64,000 nucleotides of DNA from Chromohalobacter marismortui (lineage in GTDB: Bacteria; Pseudomonadota; Gammaproteobacteria; Pseudomonadales; Halomonadaceae): assembly GCF_004364315.1 (NCBI RefSeq), contig NZ_SOBR01000001.1:620578-684577 (forward strand), read 5' to 3'. A program made the position numbers and the translations under genes. Under the pieces are notes generated by a model, which was given only the letters and a program-made list of their open reading frames with translations, was not told where the DNA came from and did not search any database. This document shows, piece by piece, positions 54,647 through 63,036 of this stretch (the first letter of the stretch is position 1; every line of letters starts with the position of its first letter).

Positions 54647-54775
54647 CTTGTTCTCCTGGAACGGATGGTTGGTGCTGGCGTATGTGTCACGAATGACACC
54701 GGTATCATCCCGACCTTCACCAGTTAGCCTGCGACTGATGGGGCGAGACATGCTCGGTAGAGGGCGTGTCTGCTC

Positions 54776-54801
54776 TTGAATATCTGAATGTTGAATATAC
54801 A
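54776..54801. promoter_or_regulatory. Repeated TTGAATAT motif upstream of dctP (system 2)
   Basis: TTGAATAT occurs twice here, with AATGTT between the copies. The same words (TTGAATAT with AATGTT, on the opposite strand) form the palindrome at 56345-56370. It lies about 130 bp before dctP in the fucD-dctP gap, so it may be a second promoter or operator inside the operon. Confidence 0.4.
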
Positions 54802-54848
54802 CCGAGATACCCCCCGTTGAGACTTCTTCGTTAGTCGTAGATGGGCAC

Positions 54849-56168
54849 TTAATTTTCCTGGGCAGGGTGTTCTTGCCAGGCCTCTCCCTGGGGGAAGCGA
54901 TGACGTTCGAGCGAGGCCTCATGCATGGTGATGCTGTAGCCGGGGGCGTCGGGCACCCGATAACGGCCTTCCTGAATGCGTACCGGATCGATGAAATGTT
55001 CGTGAAGGTGGTCGACGTATTCGAGAATGCGGCCGTCCAGCGAGCCGGAGACAGCGATATAGTCGAACAGCGAAATGTGCTGGGTGTACTCGCATAGCCC
55101 CACACCGCCACCGTGCGGGCAGACCGGTACGTCGTACTTGGCGGCCATCAGCAGCACCAGAATCACTTCGTTGAGCCCCCCCAGCCGCGCGGCGTCGAGC
55201 TGGCAATAATCGATGGCGTCGGCCTGCAATAGCTGCTTGAACATCACGCGGTTATGGCAGTGCTCGCCGGTGGCGACGCCCATGGGGGCGAGCCGGCGAC
55301 GAATCTCGGCATGGCCGAGAATGTCGTCGGGACTGGTGGGTTCTTCGATCCACAGCGGATCGAATTCCGCCAGGTTGCGCATGTTGGCGACGGCTTCGTC
55401 GACATCCCACATCTGGTTGGCGTCCATCATCAATGCGCGGTCCCAGCCGATTTCGTCGCGCAGTATGCGGGCACGCTGGCGATCCTCCTCGAGGTCGCCA
55501 CCGACCTTCTGCTTGAAGTGCGTCCAGCCTTCGGCCAGTGCTTCGCGCGCCAGGCGGCGAATCTTGTCCTCGGAGTAGCCGAGCCAGCCGGCGGAGGTGG
55601 TGTAAGCGGGATAGCCCTCGGCGCGCATGTGAGCCTCGCGCTCATCTTTGCCGGCTTCCTTGCGTTTGAGCAAGGCGAGGGCTTCCTGCGGGGTCAGGGC
55701 GTCGCTGACGAAGCGGAAATCCAGGCAGCGAACCAGTTGCTCGGGGGTCATGTCCGCCAGCAGCTTCCAGACTGGCTTGCCTTCGCGCTTGGCCCACAGA
55801 TCCCACACGGCATTGATGATGGCGGCCCCCGCCAGGTGCATGACGCCTTTTTCCGGTCCCAGCCAGCGCAGTTGGCTGTCGCCGCTGGTGAGGTCGCGCC
55901 AGAAGATACCCATGTCGTGGGTGATGGCGTCGAGATCGCGTCCTACGATGCGCGATGCCAGGGCTTCCACGGCCATGACGCAGACATCGTTGCCGCGCCC
56001 GATGGTGAAGGTCAGCCCGTGCCCCTGAAGCCCATCATCGGCGTCGGTCGTGAGCGTGACGTAGGTGGCCGAATAATCCGGTGCCGCGTTCATGGCGTCC
56101 GAGCCATCGAGCTGGCGTGAGGTGGGGAAGCGTATGTCCCGAGCTTGAAGATGAGTGATCGTCGTCAT
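54849..56168 (-). CDS. L-fuconate dehydratase (enolase superfamily)
   Basis: 439 residues, the length of FucD enzymes. The enolase-superfamily active site is complete: K219-Q-K221 (FKQKVGG), metal ligands D249 (MMDANQMWD), E275 (WIEEPTSPDD) and E302 (GEHCHN), and H352 in PHGGGVGL. The family dehydrates L-fuconate, and often D-arabinonate, to the 2-keto-3-deoxy acid. It heads the minus-strand operon with TRAP system 2 and the GlcD-like enzyme and is divergent from the UxaA-like gene at 56484. Confidence 0.88.
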   Translation of the reverse strand: MTTITHLQARDIRFPTSRQLDGSDAMNAAPDYSATYVTLTTDADDGLQGHGLTFTIGRGNDVCVMAVEALASRIVGRDLDAITHDMGIFWRDLTSGDSQLRWLGPEKGVMHLAGAAIINAVWDLWAKREGKPVWKLLADMTPEQLVRCLDFRFVSDALTPQEALALLKRKEAGKDEREAHMRAEGYPAYTTSAGWLGYSEDKIRRLAREALAEGWTHFKQKVGGDLEEDRQRARILRDEIGWDRALMMDANQMWDVDEAVANMRNLAEFDPLWIEEPTSPDDILGHAEIRRRLAPMGVATGEHCHNRVMFKQLLQADAIDYCQLDAARLGGLNEVILVLLMAAKYDVPVCPHGGGVGLCEYTQHISLFDYIAVSGSLDGRILEYVDHLHEHFIDPVRIQEGRYRVPDAPGYSITMHEASLERHRFPQGEAWQEHPAQEN

Positions 56169-56483
56169 TGCCTACCGTCCTGGACCTGTGGGGGAGTGCG
56201 GCCTGCACCGCGCATTGATGTAGTACGACTAGGCTAAGGCCAACCGTCAATAACAAGCCAATCGCAATTTTGTTGTGCTGATTTCTTGTGGTTATCAATT
56301 GGTGGGAGCACTCGCGGGGCGGCGTCAGGCGCGCTAGACTCATAATTGAACATTGTGCGCAATATTCAATACTGGGACGTTGGTCTAATCGACGTCCCCT
56401 GGGCGACGCCTGAGAGTCCCCTGAACACCCATGTCCAGAAATCGATGCGTCCTCGTGGCGTATCCTTGTTACCGAGGTCCATC
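56169..56483. promoter_or_regulatory. Divergent promoter region between fuconate dehydratase and UxaA-like genes
   Basis: 315 bp without a gene, partly AT-rich (AATCGCAATTTTGTTGTGC near 56260). It contains the palindrome at 56345-56370 and must carry promoters for both operons. Confidence 0.6.
56345..56370. promoter_or_regulatory. Large inverted-repeat operator candidate
   Basis: ATTGAACATTG (56345-56355) and CAATATTCAAT (56360-56370) pair at 10 of 11 positions around a 4-bp centre. It lies 114 bp before the UxaA-like start and 177 bp before the fuconate dehydratase start. The GntR-type regulator encoded downstream (58062) is the likely binder; the site shares words with 54776-54801. Confidence 0.6.
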
Positions 56484-58013
56484 ATGCAGCTCATCAATAC
56501 GACACCGTCGGTCATCAGACTCCATGCGGCCGATAACGTGGGCGTCGCCGCACGTGCCGTGGCGGAAGGCTTGCCGCTCGGTATCGACGATGGCGTGGCG
56601 CGTCACAATATCGATGCCGGGCACAAGGTGGCGTTGGTGCCGATTGCCGAAGGCGACAATGTCATCAAGTATGGTCAGGTCATCGGCCGGGCGAGCCGCG
56701 CTATCGCCGTCGGCGAACACGTGCATACCCATAATGTCGCCATGCTCGAGCGCGATACCGCGCTGGAGGGATTCGAGCCTTTCCCGCGCACACCGGTGAG
56801 CGACTCGGGGCGTACCTTCATGGGCTATCATCGCCCCAATGGGCAGGTGGGTACGCGCAACTACATCGGCATTCTGTCGACCGTGAACTGCTCGGCGACC
56901 GTGGCCAAGGTCGCCGCCGAACGGCTCAATGCGGCGGGTGAGATCGCGGCATCGGGATTCGACGGCGTGGTGGCGATCACGCATGGCTCGGGGTGTGCGA
57001 TGAATACCGAGTCGGAAGGTTTTGCCTTTCTCGAGCGGGTCATCGCAGGCTATGCGCGGCATCCCAACTTCGCGCACGTGGTGATCATCGGGCTGGGCTG
57101 CGAAACCAACCAGGTCAAGCAACTCATCGAGAAATCGGGGCTGGAGGATGGCGCGCGCCTGGCTTACTTCAACATTCAGCAGGTCGGCGGTACGCGTGCG
57201 AGCATCCAGATGGCCTGCGACAAGGTGCTGGAAATGGCGCGTCGCCATGAACGCGATGAGCGGCGTCCCGCGCCGCTTCATCACTTGAGCGTCGCGCTGC
57301 AATGCGGCGGGTCGGATGGCTACTCCGGGATCACCGCCAATCCGGCGCTGGGGCATGCCGCCGATCTGATCGTGCGTCATGGAGGTAGCGCGATCCTCAG
57401 TGAAACACCGGAGATCTACGGCGCCGAGCACCTGCTGCTGGACCGTGCGGTGGATGTCGAGGTGGCACGCAAGCTGTTGGCACGCATCGCCTGGTGGAAG
57501 CATTACACCGAGATCAACGGCGCCGAGCTCAACAACAATCCGTCGCCGGGCAACAAGGCCGGTGGGCTGTCGACGATTCTGGAAAAGTCGTTGGGTGCGG
57601 TGGCCAAAGGAGGCTCGTCGAGCCTCAACGATGTGCTCGAGTACGCCGAGCCGCTCAAGGTGCCCGGCTTCAACTTCATGGACAGCCCTGGCTATGACCC
57701 GGTCTCGGTTACCGGCCAGATTGCTTCGGGAGCGAGCGTGGTGTGCTTTACCACCGGGCGCGGCTCGGTATCCGGCTTCAAGCCGGCGCCATGTCTCAAG
57801 CTGGCCACCAATACCCACATGTATGAGACCATGCGTGAAGACATGGACCTCAACTGCGGGGCCATCATCGACGGTGACGTCTCCGTGGAGGAGATGGGCG
57901 AGGCGATTTTCGAGCGAATCATCGCCGTCGCATCCGGCGATGCCAGTGCCAGCGAATCGTTGGGTTATGGCAGCAATGAATTCGTGCCCTGGATGGTCGG
58001 TGCGATTACCTGA
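56484..58013 (+). CDS. UxaA/GarD-family sugar-acid dehydratase (second copy)
   Basis: 509 residues. SAF domain at the N-terminus (VIRLHAADNVGVAARAVAEG), then GYHRPNGQVGTRNYIGILSTVNCSATV, HGSGCAMNTESEG, IIGLGCETNQV, LQCGGSDGYSGITANP, NPSPGNKAGG and FTTGRGSVSGFKPAP. The family contains altronate and galactarate dehydratases. It differs strongly from the UxaA at 44642 (for example ATHGSGC-type instead of THTLGCGG), so another substrate, such as galactarate or a related acid, is likely. GAGGT lies 6 nt before ATG 56484. It is followed after 48 bp by its probable regulator gene. Confidence 0.8.
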   Translation: MQLINTTPSVIRLHAADNVGVAARAVAEGLPLGIDDGVARHNIDAGHKVALVPIAEGDNVIKYGQVIGRASRAIAVGEHVHTHNVAMLERDTALEGFEPFPRTPVSDSGRTFMGYHRPNGQVGTRNYIGILSTVNCSATVAKVAAERLNAAGEIAASGFDGVVAITHGSGCAMNTESEGFAFLERVIAGYARHPNFAHVVIIGLGCETNQVKQLIEKSGLEDGARLAYFNIQQVGGTRASIQMACDKVLEMARRHERDERRPAPLHHLSVALQCGGSDGYSGITANPALGHAADLIVRHGGSAILSETPEIYGAEHLLLDRAVDVEVARKLLARIAWWKHYTEINGAELNNNPSPGNKAGGLSTILEKSLGAVAKGGSSSLNDVLEYAEPLKVPGFNFMDSPGYDPVSVTGQIASGASVVCFTTGRGSVSGFKPAPCLKLATNTHMYETMREDMDLNCGAIIDGDVSVEEMGEAIFERIIAVASGDASASESLGYGSNEFVPWMVGAIT

Positions 58014-58061
58014 GCCGCGGCACGTGCCCTGAAGGCTAAACAAGGAAGACAAGACAACCGC

Positions 58062-59030
58062 ATGCCCAGAGCGCTGAAGGATCAACTTTATAGGGTCGTC
58101 CGGCAGGCCATCGAGGACGAACGTCTCGAGCCGGGGCTGGTGTTGCTGGAAGGGCACCTGGCCGAGCATTTCGCGATGAGCCGTTCGCCGGTACGCCAGA
58201 CGCTGGCGCGCCTTCATGAAGAAGGCCTGATCTGTCGCTTCGAAGGGCGTGGCTACCAAGTGGGTGCGCAGCCCGGCGACATAGTACGCCGCTCGCTGGG
58301 AAAGCGTGACTTCAGCGCGTCGCATATCGAGCGCACCGATACCTGGCGCACGCATGCCGAAGGTGTGGAGCGCGACGTGGTGCTGTGCTCGATGAAAGGC
58401 CGCTTCGAGCTCAATGAACTGCAACTGGCGCGTTCGCTGTCGGTGAGCAGGACCCTGACGCACCGTATCCTGTTGTACCTACAGAGCATCGGCGTGGTCG
58501 ATAAGGTCAAGTACAGCAGTTGGACGGTGGTCCCGCTGGACGATGCTCGCCTGCATGATCTTTACCAGGCGCGACGTCAACTGGAGCCGTTCATGATGAC
58601 CCGCGCCGCCGAGCGTTTGAGCGACGCGGACATACAACGCTATCTGGCGCGTTTGGACGATGCCGCGCGCGATTATCCTGACGTGCCCAGCGCGTTGCTC
58701 GATACCCTGGAGAATGACCTTCACCATGAGGCGCTAATGCAGGGCGGCAACGCCGAAATCATGACCATGTTGCAGCGCACACGGCCGATTCTATTGATCA
58801 GCAAGCACCTCTTGGGCTCGTCGATCGACTTGCCCAGCGTGGCGCCTTTCTTCGACGAGCACCGTCATGTGTTCGAGCAGGCCCGCGCACGCCATGGCAA
58901 GGCAGCGGGACGCGCCCTCGACGACCACCTGGCACGCTCGGAATCCCAGGTGCAGGCGCGTCTTGCCGATTTTCGCGATGCTGGCGAAATCGCCGTGCCG
59001 GATTATTTGCGCGAGGTCGCGTCTTCCTGA
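58062..59030 (+). CDS. GntR/FCD-family regulator with two winged-helix segments
   Basis: 322 residues, 70-90 longer than usual. A GntR-type winged HTH is at about 5-68 (EGHLAEHFAMSRSPVRQTLARLHEEGLICRFEGRGY). A second HTH-like segment follows at about 95-158 (ELNELQLARSLSVSRTLTHRILLYLQSIGVV, then a wing-like strand pair). The FCD-type ligand domain is at about 160-300. Canonical FadR-branch proteins have only one DNA-binding domain. It is co-directional with the UxaA-like dehydratase and probably controls it through the palindrome at 56345-56370. The domain reading is by eye. Confidence 0.75.
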   Translation: MPRALKDQLYRVVRQAIEDERLEPGLVLLEGHLAEHFAMSRSPVRQTLARLHEEGLICRFEGRGYQVGAQPGDIVRRSLGKRDFSASHIERTDTWRTHAEGVERDVVLCSMKGRFELNELQLARSLSVSRTLTHRILLYLQSIGVVDKVKYSSWTVVPLDDARLHDLYQARRQLEPFMMTRAAERLSDADIQRYLARLDDAARDYPDVPSALLDTLENDLHHEALMQGGNAEIMTMLQRTRPILLISKHLLGSSIDLPSVAPFFDEHRHVFEQARARHGKAAGRALDDHLARSESQVQARLADFRDAGEIAVPDYLREVASS

Positions 59031-59059
59031 GTGCTCCCGGCGTGAGGGCTCGGTGTCGA

Positions 59060-59950
59060 TCAGCTCGGGCGCTCGCCGTTGCGCCGGCGCAGCTCGCGGA
59101 TCAGCGCGCTGTGGTCCAGGTCGCCGTCGCCGTGCGCGACCAGGTCCTCGAACAAGCCATTCACCAGACGCGACACCGGCATTTCCAGCGCCAGGTCGTC
59201 GGCCAGTGCCTGCGCGGTTTGCGTATCCTTGCATTGCCACTTGGCCGGGCCCCCGGGGCAAAAATCGTCGTTGAGCATGCGTTCGCCGTGAACCTTGAGG
59301 ATCGTCGAGTCGGCGAACCCGCCCATCAGGGCGTCGCGTACCTTGCCGGGGTCGGCGCCGCCGCGTTCGGCGAGCAGCAAGGCCTCGGCGACGGTGGCGA
59401 TGGTGTTGGCGACGATGGTCTGATTGGCCAGCTTGGCGAGTTGCCCGCTGCCGGCAGGGCCCACGTGCACGGCGCGTCCGAGGGGCGTGAACAAGGGGCG
59501 CGCTTGGGCGTAGGTGGCGTCCTCGCCACCGATCATGATGGCCAGCGTACCGTCGATGGCGCCTTTCTCGCCGCCGGAGACCGGCGCATCCAGATAGCCG
59601 ATGCCCGCTGCCGCGGCAGCCTGGGCCTGGCCCCTGGCGGTGTCGACCGGAATCGAGCTCATGACCACCAGGACGGCGCCGGGTGCCATGTGGGCGATGA
59701 CGCCGTCGTCGCCCAGCAAGATGGCATCGCACACCGGGCCGGAGCTGAGCATGACCACGACGATATCGGCGTCGGTCGCGGCATCGTTCGCCGAATGAGC
59801 GCTCTCGATACCTTGCGCGCGCAAGGCCGCTGCCTTGTCCGGGGTACGGTTCCAGGCACGGACGCGATGCCCTGCCTCGGCGAGGCGGCGTGCCATCGGT
59901 GCACCCATGAGGCCGGTACCGATAACGCCGATGGTCTTGATGGTGTGCAT
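59060..59950 (-). CDS. GarR/3-hydroxyisobutyrate-dehydrogenase-like reductase
   Basis: 296 residues. GTGLMG at 11-16, NR at the cofactor-specificity position (AWNRTPDK, suggests NADP), the DAPVSGGEKGA motif near 121-131 and the catalytic K173 (LAKLANQTIV). The family includes tartronate-semialdehyde reductase GarR and L-threonate dehydrogenase LtnD. It is the last gene seen of the TctCBA/Ldh2 operon, so it acts on a product of that transport system. Start MHTIKTIGV with AAGG 7 nt upstream; ATG 59968, directly after the previous stop, is an alternative. Confidence 0.82.
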   Translation of the reverse strand: MHTIKTIGVIGTGLMGAPMARRLAEAGHRVRAWNRTPDKAAALRAQGIESAHSANDAATDADIVVVMLSSGPVCDAILLGDDGVIAHMAPGAVLVVMSSIPVDTARGQAQAAAAAGIGYLDAPVSGGEKGAIDGTLAIMIGGEDATYAQARPLFTPLGRAVHVGPAGSGQLAKLANQTIVANTIATVAEALLLAERGGADPGKVRDALMGGFADSTILKVHGERMLNDDFCPGGPAKWQCKDTQTAQALADDLALEMPVSRLVNGLFEDLVAHGDGDLDHSALIRELRRRNGERPS

Positions 59951-59969
59951 GCACTTGCCTTGCTTCATT

Positions 59970-61037
59970 TCATAACCCCAGTGCGCGACTCAATGGCCCA
60001 TCGGCGAGTGCCGAGTCGGCGATGGCCTTGCGTAGTGACACGACGACGTCTTCCGGCAGGGGAATGCCATCGCGTAGATACCGCTGACGCTTGGCAAGAC
60101 CGGATTGGCCGGGTAGACGTACCGCGACCTCGGGGTCGACGCGCTCGGACTCGAGACAGCGCTGGGTGAGGAAATCGGTTTCCTCGACGAAGGCATCGAT
60201 GCCGCCGAAGCGCGCCGGATCGATGACCATCACCGTGGCCGAGGCGCCCCACTGCGTAGGCGCGTCCTTGCGACCGAAACCGCCGAGTGCCGAGGTCAAT
60301 GCCTCGACCATCAGTCCCAGGGCGAATCCCTTATGACCGAAGGCCTGACCGCCGAGCGGCAGAATGCTGCCGGGCGGCGTGGTGAAGAAGTCCTCCGGGG
60401 CGTCGCTGACCGTGCCTCGGTGGGTGAGGATGGCCGGGTGCGCGAGCTTGCCGCCTTCGGCGCGAGTCTTGTTGACGGTGCCGTTGGTGATGCTCGACAT
60501 GCTGACATCGATCAGCATGGGGTTGTCGCGACCGGGAATACCGATCGCTAGCGGGTTCGGCGTGTACACCGGCGTGGTGCCGCCATAGGGCGCCACCGAG
60601 GCCACCGCGGGATCCGAACTGAGGATGACGGGGACGAGATGGCGTTCGACGAGGGGTCGCAGATAGGCGGCCAGGCAGGCAATGTGATGGGAACGCTTGA
60701 GCGTGACGATGCCGATGCCGAATCCTTCGGCCGCTTGCGCGGCATGTTCCAGCGCGTGTCTGACCAGGTAAGGGCCCAGCACGTAGTGCCCATCGATCAC
60801 CGCGGCCACGGGGCTGCTTTCCGTCATCTCGAGCGTCTCGGGATCGCCGTTCGCCTTGCCGGCCTTGAGGTCCTGGAGATAGCCATGCGCAAGCTTGATG
60901 CCATGCGTATGGTGACCGAGCAGGTCGCCTTCGACCAGTACGTCGGCGGTGGTCGCGGCAACTTCCGCGGTGGCACCGGCTTCCTGAAAGAGCGCCGTCA
61001 AAAGCTCGGTCAATGGCGTGGCAGCATAGGTCGTCAT
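59970..61037 (-). CDS. Malate/L-lactate dehydrogenase (Ldh2/YiaK/sulfolactate) family oxidoreductase
   Basis: 355 residues of the Ldh2 family, unrelated to classical LDH: EGDLLGHHTHGIKLAHGYL with the catalytic His region near 40-55, KRSHHIACLAAYL, TPNPLAIGIPG, the NAD-contact region SMSSITNGTV and GFALGLMVEALTSALGG. Members reduce or oxidise 2-keto/2-hydroxy acids such as malate, sulfolactate, ureidoglycolate or 2,3-diketogulonate. It is coupled to tctA by ATGA overlap and to the GarR-like gene. The particular acid is unknown. Confidence 0.85.
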   Translation of the reverse strand: MTTYAATPLTELLTALFQEAGATAEVAATTADVLVEGDLLGHHTHGIKLAHGYLQDLKAGKANGDPETLEMTESSPVAAVIDGHYVLGPYLVRHALEHAAQAAEGFGIGIVTLKRSHHIACLAAYLRPLVERHLVPVILSSDPAVASVAPYGGTTPVYTPNPLAIGIPGRDNPMLIDVSMSSITNGTVNKTRAEGGKLAHPAILTHRGTVSDAPEDFFTTPPGSILPLGGQAFGHKGFALGLMVEALTSALGGFGRKDAPTQWGASATVMVIDPARFGGIDAFVEETDFLTQRCLESERVDPEVAVRLPGQSGLAKRQRYLRDGIPLPEDVVVSLRKAIADSALADGPLSRALGL

Positions 61038-62548
61038 GGCGTCCTCGCGGAGTGGTCGCGGGAGGTGCCGCGATAATGGCGGTAAAGGCGAAGTAACAGC
61101 GGCAGCAGCCAGATCAGGATGACCATGATGCCCAGGCCGGCGCTGATCGGACGCGAGAAGAAACTCAGTAGATCGCCGTTGCTCTTGAGCATTGAACTCA
61201 TGAAGTTGTTCTCGAGCGTGGTGCCCAGCACCAGGCCCAGGATGGCAGGCGCCATGGGGAAGTCGTTGCGCGCGAGGATAAAGGCCCCGAAGCCGGTGAT
61301 CAGCATGATCCAGACATCCGTGATGGTGTTGTTGATGGCAAAAGCACCGACGATGCAGAAGCATAGGATGATTGGCATGAGTATCTTGCGTGGCGTCAGG
61401 ATGAAGACCTTGGCCGAGCGAATGGCAACATAGCCGATGGGCAGCATGATCAGGTTGGCGATGAAGAACACGATGAAGAGCGCGTAAATGAGACCGCCGC
61501 CCTCCATGAAGATGGTCGGCCCGGGGTTCATGCCCTTCATGTACAGTACGCCGATGACGATGGCGGTGATCGAGTCGCCTGGAATACCGAAGACGAGGGC
61601 CGGGACCCAGGCACCGCTGATGCCGGAATTGTTGGCGGAACTGGCATCGACGATGCCTTCGATGTGGCCGGTGCCGTAGGCGTCGCGGTTTTTCGACCGG
61701 CTTTTGCCCATGGCATAGGAGATCCAGGCGGCGATATCGGCGCCCGCCCCGGGGAGCGCGCCGATCAGGGTGCCGATCGAGCTTCCCCGCAAGAGATTGC
61801 GCCAGTAACGCCGGAGATGCCGAGGAACCTGGGTGAACACCTTGTCCTTGTGCATGGCGGTCACCTGACGCCCTTCATTGCGAGAGCCGTAGAATCCCAT
61901 CAGCTCGTTGAGCGCGAACATCCCGATCATCACCGGAATGAAGTTGACGCCGGCCATCAAATCCGGAATGCCGAAGGTGAAACGTGGCGCGCCGCTCATC
62001 ATGTCGAGGCCGACGGTGGACAGCAGCAAGCCCACCAGCAAGGACAGGAAGGCCTTGGTCTTGGAGCCGATGGAGATGAAAATCGAGCAACTCAGCCCCA
62101 GCAAGGCCAGCCAGAAATATTCGTAAGAGCTGAATTGCAGGGCGACCTCGGCCAGTGATGGGGACACGAATACCAGTATCAGAGTGCCGAACAAACCGCC
62201 GAACATCGAGCATATCAAATTGGTGCCCAGCGTTTCCCGCGCACGTCCTTGACGCGCCAGTTGGTGTGACTCGCCGACGTAGGCGGCCGACGCGGGCGTA
62301 CCGGGAATGTTGAGATAAGTACCGGGAATGTCGCCGGCGAATATCGCCATGGCCGAGGTGGTCACGATAGCGGCGATGGCGGGCGTCGGGTCCATGTAGA
62401 AGGTGATGGGCACCAGTAACGCGACGGCCATGGTCGCGGTCAACCCGGGCACGGCACCCACGAAGACCCCGAAAACGGCCGCGGCGGCGATGACGAGTAG
62501 CGTCTGAAAATTGAAGACCAGCGCCAGGCCTTGCAGAAATGCATCCAT
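61034..62548 (-). CDS. tctA: Tripartite tricarboxylate transporter large subunit TctA
   Basis: 504 residues, about twelve TM helices. TctA signatures: FGVFVGAVPGLTATMAVALLVPITF, PASAAYVGESHQLARQG, GALPGAGADIAAWISYAMGK and VFGIPGDSITAIVIGVLYMKGM. It is the Na+- or H+-coupled permease for a carboxylate bound by the TctC protein. It lies 7 bp after tctB and overlaps the Ldh2-type gene by 4 bp. Confidence 0.93.
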   Translation of the reverse strand: MDAFLQGLALVFNFQTLLVIAAAAVFGVFVGAVPGLTATMAVALLVPITFYMDPTPAIAAIVTTSAMAIFAGDIPGTYLNIPGTPASAAYVGESHQLARQGRARETLGTNLICSMFGGLFGTLILVFVSPSLAEVALQFSSYEYFWLALLGLSCSIFISIGSKTKAFLSLLVGLLLSTVGLDMMSGAPRFTFGIPDLMAGVNFIPVMIGMFALNELMGFYGSRNEGRQVTAMHKDKVFTQVPRHLRRYWRNLLRGSSIGTLIGALPGAGADIAAWISYAMGKSRSKNRDAYGTGHIEGIVDASSANNSGISGAWVPALVFGIPGDSITAIVIGVLYMKGMNPGPTIFMEGGGLIYALFIVFFIANLIMLPIGYVAIRSAKVFILTPRKILMPIILCFCIVGAFAINNTITDVWIMLITGFGAFILARNDFPMAPAILGLVLGTTLENNFMSSMLKSNGDLLSFFSRPISAGLGIMVILIWLLPLLLRLYRHYRGTSRDHSARTP

Positions 62549-62555
62549 GGCTTAC

Positions 62556-63023
62556 TTACCCCCAGACACTCAGCAATCCCTCGGGGAGGGGAATGAGCAG
62601 GTAGTGAGAGAACACCTGGTTGATGACCAGTGCCGCGACGATGGAGACCCCGAACGCGAGGATGGGAGAGGTACGCCGTATCAGCATCAACACGAACATG
62701 ATTGATGCCAGGCACACCGTGGTCCCCAGCCACTCGCTTGTCAGGATGTAAAAAACGATGGCCAGCGCGGGAAGCAGCGAGAGCAACATGTTGCGGATGT
62801 GCTCCGGGGCCGGACGCCAAGTGAGACCGTGTGCGATGCCCTTGAGCGCCCCGACATGGCCGATTGTGAGCACCAGTCCTCCGATCATGAACCCTCCCCC
62901 GATGAGGGAGGGAAACAGTGAAGGCCCGTATTGCAGACTCGGCATGGTGGGGAACCCTTGGGCCACGACATAGACGATGGCGCCTGCCACTATGAACGCG
63001 AGGCCAAGCAGAAAGTCTTTCAT
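62556..63023 (-). CDS. tctB: Tripartite tricarboxylate transporter small subunit TctB
   Basis: 155 residues with four hydrophobic segments, the typical TctB layout, including GPSLFPSLIGGGFMIGGLVL early in the chain. It lies between tctC (13-bp gap) and tctA. Sequence conservation in the family is low, so size, topology and position carry the call. Confidence 0.88.
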   Translation of the reverse strand: MKDFLLGLAFIVAGAIVYVVAQGFPTMPSLQYGPSLFPSLIGGGFMIGGLVLTIGHVGALKGIAHGLTWRPAPEHIRNMLLSLLPALAIVFYILTSEWLGTTVCLASIMFVLMLIRRTSPILAFGVSIVAALVINQVFSHYLLIPLPEGLLSVWG

Positions 63024-63036
63024 CGTGGCCCCCGGG

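Noticed and set aside
54647-55111. 155-codon upstream extension of the second dctP frame
   Set aside because: Runs inside the end of the fuconate dehydratase gene and lacks coding character; the true start at 54646 has AGGAGA and a signal peptide.
56469-58463. 664-codon open frame antisense to the UxaA-like gene
   Set aside because: No recognisable domain or signal; mirror of a well-supported gene on the plus strand.
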